Below, in pieces: positions 60,554-64,000 of a stretch of DNA of 64,000 nucleotides (the first letter of the stretch is position 1; every line of letters starts with the position of its first letter). A model generated the notes under the pieces. It was not told the DNA's origin. It saw only the letters and a program-made list of their open reading frames with translations, and ran no database searches. Position numbers and translations under genes: made by a program. Source of the DNA: Pyrenopolyporus hunteri (Eukaryota; Ascomycota; Sordariomycetes; Xylariales; Hypoxylaceae). The DNA lies in NCBI GenBank assembly GCA_902806595.1, contig CADCXC010000012.1, forward strand, positions 620,001 through 684,000. The letters are read 5' to 3'.

Positions 60554-61860
60554 ATGGCTGAAGCAAAGCCCGGTCATTTAGAAAGGACGGCAGCGGAGCC
60601 GCGAGACAAGGTAGGTATCTACATATAACGGTGATCCCTAGGGAATTTTTTGCGCCAGATAGCTCGCTAACGGATATCTATAGTCCGTCCACAGCGTCAC
60701 GCTGGCCAAGGTCGACGAGATCAACGACCAGATCCGGCTCTTCCGTCTTGAATTGTCCGCACCACTCCGGGTATGCATTACTCCCCTCTCCCTTTCCCTC
60801 ATACGCGCGAATGGACTAGGTAGAGAGTTAGGCTTACGTGGTTTTATCTTCACTCGCGGGCATAGTTCCTACCAGGTCAGTGGCTCGACGTCTACGTGCC
60901 AGGCGTCTCCAAGGCTGGCGGATATACCATCACGTCGCCGCCATCGAAGGCGCGTTCGTCGCCTGGTCCGGCCGGTAAGTCGGAGCCCGGATACTTGGAG
61001 CTGGCTGTTCAGAAGTCGGATGATCCGCCCGCTGCGTGGCTCTGGCAGGACCCCGACGCCATTATTTACGCTGAGCTGCAGGTTCGCGTCGGCGGTAGCT
61101 TCGGTACGTTATATTGGGATTTCTGCTCTTGTTTCTTTCCTTGGCCTGTATGTCGTGGGGTTTGGTTTTTTCGGTTCATACAGACGGTTTACCCTGCTCC
61201 TACCCCCCTTATTCCCGCGCAAGGTGGATATATATCCACTTCAAACTGCCCACCTAAGCCGCATACAGGAATAAAGCTGCCTGATTTACTAACTCACCCC
61301 ATTTCAAAGTGTGGCCGCCACCAGGGATCAACGTGCGCTCCCTCCGGCGCGCCGTCTTCGTCGCCGGCGGCGTGGGCATCAACCCGCTCATCAGCATGCT
61401 GACTAGCCTAGCCGAGACGGGAAACGGTTGTCCGTTCGAGGTGCACTTCCTGTACTCCCTGAAGGACGACCGCTCCTCTCGCGCTGGGGAGGCCAGGCTC
61501 GCGTCCCGCATGCTATTTCTCGAGAGGCTGGCCTCCGTATTCGCCTCGGGCCGGGTGAAGGGACGGCTCCAGCTGTTCTTAACGGGCGGCGGCGGCGAGG
61601 GTGAAAGCGGCAACGAAGAAGAGGGCGTTGTGTCCTGTGGAGGGGAAGGGGAAGGGCGAAGTGAGATACCGTTCCGTGCACGTAGGATGACGATAGACGA
61701 CATCGCTGCGGCCGTTGGCAATGCCTCGGAGAGGAGGTTTTCTGTGGTGTATGTCTGCGGAGTCCCTACCATGACGGATGAGTTCGTGCAGAAGCTCACT
61801 GACACGTCCCATGGGTTGGGAATGGAGCCTCATCGGGTCTTGTGTGAGAAGTGGTGGTGA
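60554..61860 (+). CDS. OXNAD1-type FAD/NAD(P)-binding oxidoreductase
   Basis: A ferredoxin-reductase-fold protein like OXNAD1, usually mitochondrial, transferring electrons from NAD(P)H through a flavin to an unknown acceptor. Four exons: 60554-60610, 60684-60770, 60866-61103 and 61310-61860. The introns are 73, 95 and 206 nt. The third acceptor is placed at CATAG so that PLR joins FLPGQWLDVYVPG, the flavin-domain sequence; the later GGTCAG acceptor would delete it. The product is about 310 residues. The flavin-domain part includes GGYTITSPPS. The NAD-binding part has VFVAGGVGINPLISML, EVHFLYSLKD and VVYVCGVPTMTDEF. It ends in EKWW, the aromatic tail expected of the fold. A Gly/Glu-rich insert (GGGGEGESGNEEEG) sits in the NAD domain. 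The N-terminus is short and not a clear targeting peptide. Confidence 0.87.
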
Positions 61861-62353
61861 CTGCCGGGGGGCTGTCTCTGCTCGGGGCTGCCAGGGAGAA
61901 GGAAAGATTTAGCCCGAATATGTTTCTCTAGCCCGACTCTTTAAGCCTAGCGAAGGGTATGAGTCCTATGCGCGTAGTATCCGCAAGGATACCCCCAGGC
62001 CACATGTCCTACTTAGCTTTATGGTATACTATCTCTAACTTGTTAGGGTCATCGGCACACTCAACTGCTACGCGCGCCAGGATGATAAGGCTATTGAAGA
62101 GAAAACTCGATTTCCAAGTATTTGCAGGTGTTTATCGCTTGCTTATGATGTAGTTACAAGGCCTATAGCACGAAGACATATGCATCAGGCTGCCTACACG
62201 GCATATATGGGAAGATGCACGCGAGAATCTCCCATCTTTAGAAACATAAAGCGCCAACTCTAGAACTATAGAGTTCACGTTCTGTTTGGGAACAGGGAAA
62301 GAGTAACATAAATATAATCGATTTGCCTTTATCGGTACTTCTATCGTTCATGA
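61861..62353. other. Convergent 3' intergenic region
   Basis: About 490 bp between convergent genes, with no gene or notable element. Both 3' UTRs must lie here. Confidence 0.55.
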
Positions 62354-64000
62354 TCATGACGGTTCCGTCCATTTCACCTGATCCATGACTTGTCCGACCG
62401 ACGGGTGAGAATATCCAATTCTCAACATTAAACGGAGAGGCTAGAGTATGGAGGTTAGCTAAGCGCTATATAGAGTAGAGAAAATTATGTGTATGGAATA
62501 CTCACCCCTTTACTTCCCATTATCCTCATCATTTGGGTTGCTTCAGCGCCGGGCGCGATTTCAGAATTGGAGATGCTCATCAGCTGCAACTTCTGCGACT
62601 TCGGTACAGCCGCTTGCAAGCCCACATTAGATAGTTGAACGCCAGAAGTATTCCGAAAACGGCTTAGGACCTGCACGGCACCTTCAGCATTGCGCTGCAA
62701 CTGAAGGGTAACATTAAGGCCGTTGGCATTATAACACGGAATCCCGCTAGGTGGCGGCGCTGCCGCAGCTTGTTGGGGTGGAGGAGTGCCGAGTGACGAG
62801 AGAGCGTCTAGGTTAGAGCTGGTTGGACCGGGACTTGGAGCGGAGGGACCTTGGGAAAAGAGGTCCATGATAGACGCCGTGTTGCTAGACTGCTGTGTCG
62901 GAGACGTGGCCGTCTGCGAAGTTGTGCTACCGCCGAGAATGTCGGCCAGCAGATCAGCGTTGCTCTGGGATCCGGCTGTAGGCGAGGCTAATGGTGCTGT
63001 CGCGCTGTCTCCCATGAGGTCGAGTAGGTCCTGATCTGTCGTCGGTTTTGCGATAAGCCTCGACCTGCGATTAGCACCCTTCTTGGTTTTCTTGGCGGCT
63101 TCACCAAGCACTCTAGACTCCTCCTTGATCTGCGGCGGCGGCATCTTCTCCAGGACGCCACGGCGTATGTCGTCGTACGAGAATAGGTTGCCATACTCGA
63201 CAGCTCTCTGCTGGACCTCGACGTCTAGGCTGGTCTGGTGGATTTGTAAGAGTCTTTTAATGCGTTCTATCTGGGTCGGATCAGATAGACGCGTACTCAG
63301 TTTGACGAGAGCCGTGACTATGTATTCGGTGGACACTTGCGTAGCATAACTACTGTTAAGGATGGTCGTGAAAAGATCGATGATTTCGTGTTCCTTAACC
63401 TCTTGGACTAGTTCCTCTTCCTCATACTGTCCCCCCCTTAGTAAGGAGTCGCCATATTCACCGATACACCATGCGCCTGCCTGGGTTAAGCTTTCCTGGG
63501 TAATATCCTTCTTTAAATTCGCGTATAGCTTCTGAACAGCATATGTCTGCAGTTCTGGCGTTGTCGCTACAAGTCGGACGAACGAAGCCATGATCGGCTC
63601 CTTGACATAGTTCCCTGCCAGTGTGAGCACTCGCAGCATAGTGTCCACGTGCCAACGCTTATTAGGGGAGTATCGGTCGGCTGCGATGCCGATTTGACTG
63701 GTCATGCTGGGTTTGAACTCATTATCCGCAACCTCGAGGAAAGCAAGCAATTCTCGGATGAGCACTCGCACGTTGCTTTCGTTGATCAGAGTGAAACTTA
63801 AGTCGAGAGCGCGCCTCCTAATGCTAATATCAGGGTCCCTCAGGCATTCGAGGATCGTATTGCGGTGCCTCTGAACAGCGTTTGGTTCGATCGCGACGAC
63901 CTTGATAAGGGTGTTGAGAGCAACATATCTTATGTTGTTGTCGCGATTAGAAAGGAACTTTCCGAGGATATTGACGCCGAGAACTCTCAGTCCCGAATCC
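62354..64000 (-). CDS. APL4: AP-1 clathrin adaptor gamma subunit (C-terminal part)
   Basis: Gamma-adaptin is the large subunit of the AP-1 complex, which builds clathrin coats at the trans-Golgi network and endosomes. The gene runs off the right edge, so the N-terminus is missing. Two exons are visible on the minus strand: beyond 64000 to 62506, and 62440-62354, with a 65-nt intron. About 526 residues are seen. The trunk has HEAT-like helices (SGLRVLGVNILGKFLSNRD, RYVALNTLIKVVAIEPNAVQ, LTQAGAWCIGEYGD). A Pro/Ser/Gln-rich hinge carries clathrin- or accessory-binding-like motifs (DLLDLMG, DLLADILGG). The C-terminal ear domain follows (VTLQLQRNAEGAVQVLSRFRN). The short last exon adds PLRLMLRIGYSH and ends QVKWTEPS, typical of the ear. 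Without it the frame would end early. Confidence 0.94.

Noticed and set aside
60753..61402. Alternative frames of 173 and 168 codons across the OXNAD gene introns
   Set aside because: They run through introns with good GT-AG sites. Only the spliced frame gives FLPGQWLDVYVPG and the NAD-binding motifs.
1..64000. CRISPR arrays, bacterial operons, insertion sequences
   Set aside because: Genes have spliceosomal introns and eukaryotic families. The repeats seen are minisatellites and microsatellites without spacer structure.

Overview
This 64 kb window is nuclear DNA of a filamentous ascomycete, most likely a Sordariomycete. Genes are split by short GT-AG introns (about 50-130 nt). Every recognisable product is closest in layout to Pezizomycotina proteins. 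The intergenic DNA carries many short palindromic TAGGTACC/CCTAGGTA clusters of the kind common in Sordariomycetes (Xylariales is a guess). There are no bacterial-style operons, no rRNA or tRNA that I could support, and no intact transposon.

Layout. Positions 1-13,000 are gene-poor and hold decayed DNA. They include a stop-riddled protein-like relic (about 5.41-6.15 kb), four blocks of a degenerate 21-bp minisatellite (8.65-10.06 kb) and, directly after it, the most striking item: a roughly 2.1 kb frameshifted relic (10.08-12.15 kb) that reads like the capsid gene of a victorivirus (Totiviridae, dsRNA mycovirus), without a recognisable polymerase gene. From 13 kb onward the window is ordinary housekeeping gene space: HRD1 (ERAD ubiquitin ligase), POL4 (family X DNA polymerase), TFA1 (TFIIE alpha), SMC1 (cohesin), GPC1 (glycerophosphocholine acyltransferase) and CDH1 (APC/C activator). 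A 4.7 kb gene-free gap with a second relic (35.4-36.6 kb) follows. Then come a helical protein of unknown function, NAA20 (NatB), a short-chain dehydrogenase, a secreted GtaA-type glutaminase, a Tra2-like RRM protein, an 863-residue protein of unknown function, SEC39 (Dsl1 tether), the twin-CX9C complex I subunit NDUFS5, a DUF7918-like protein, an OXNAD-type oxidoreductase and the C-terminal part of AP-1 gamma-adaptin running off the right edge.

The genes do not form one pathway. Several belong to general cell-biology machines: ER quality control and ER/Golgi traffic (HRD1, SEC39, AP-1 gamma), chromosome and cell-cycle control (SMC1, CDH1, POL4), transcription and RNA processing (TFA1, RRM protein), and mitochondria (NDUFS5, probably the OXNAD protein). 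Neighbours alternate strand, giving divergent promoters (POL4/TFA1, SMC1/GPC1, SDR/gtaA, SEC39/NDUFS5) and convergent 3' ends (HRD1/POL4, TFA1/SMC1, GPC1/CDH1, NAA20/SDR with only 19 bp between stop codons, OXNAD/AP-1 gamma).

Exon boundaries were placed by hand from reading-frame continuity, GT-AG sites and family resemblance. No alignment or search was run, so family names rest on motif recognition.
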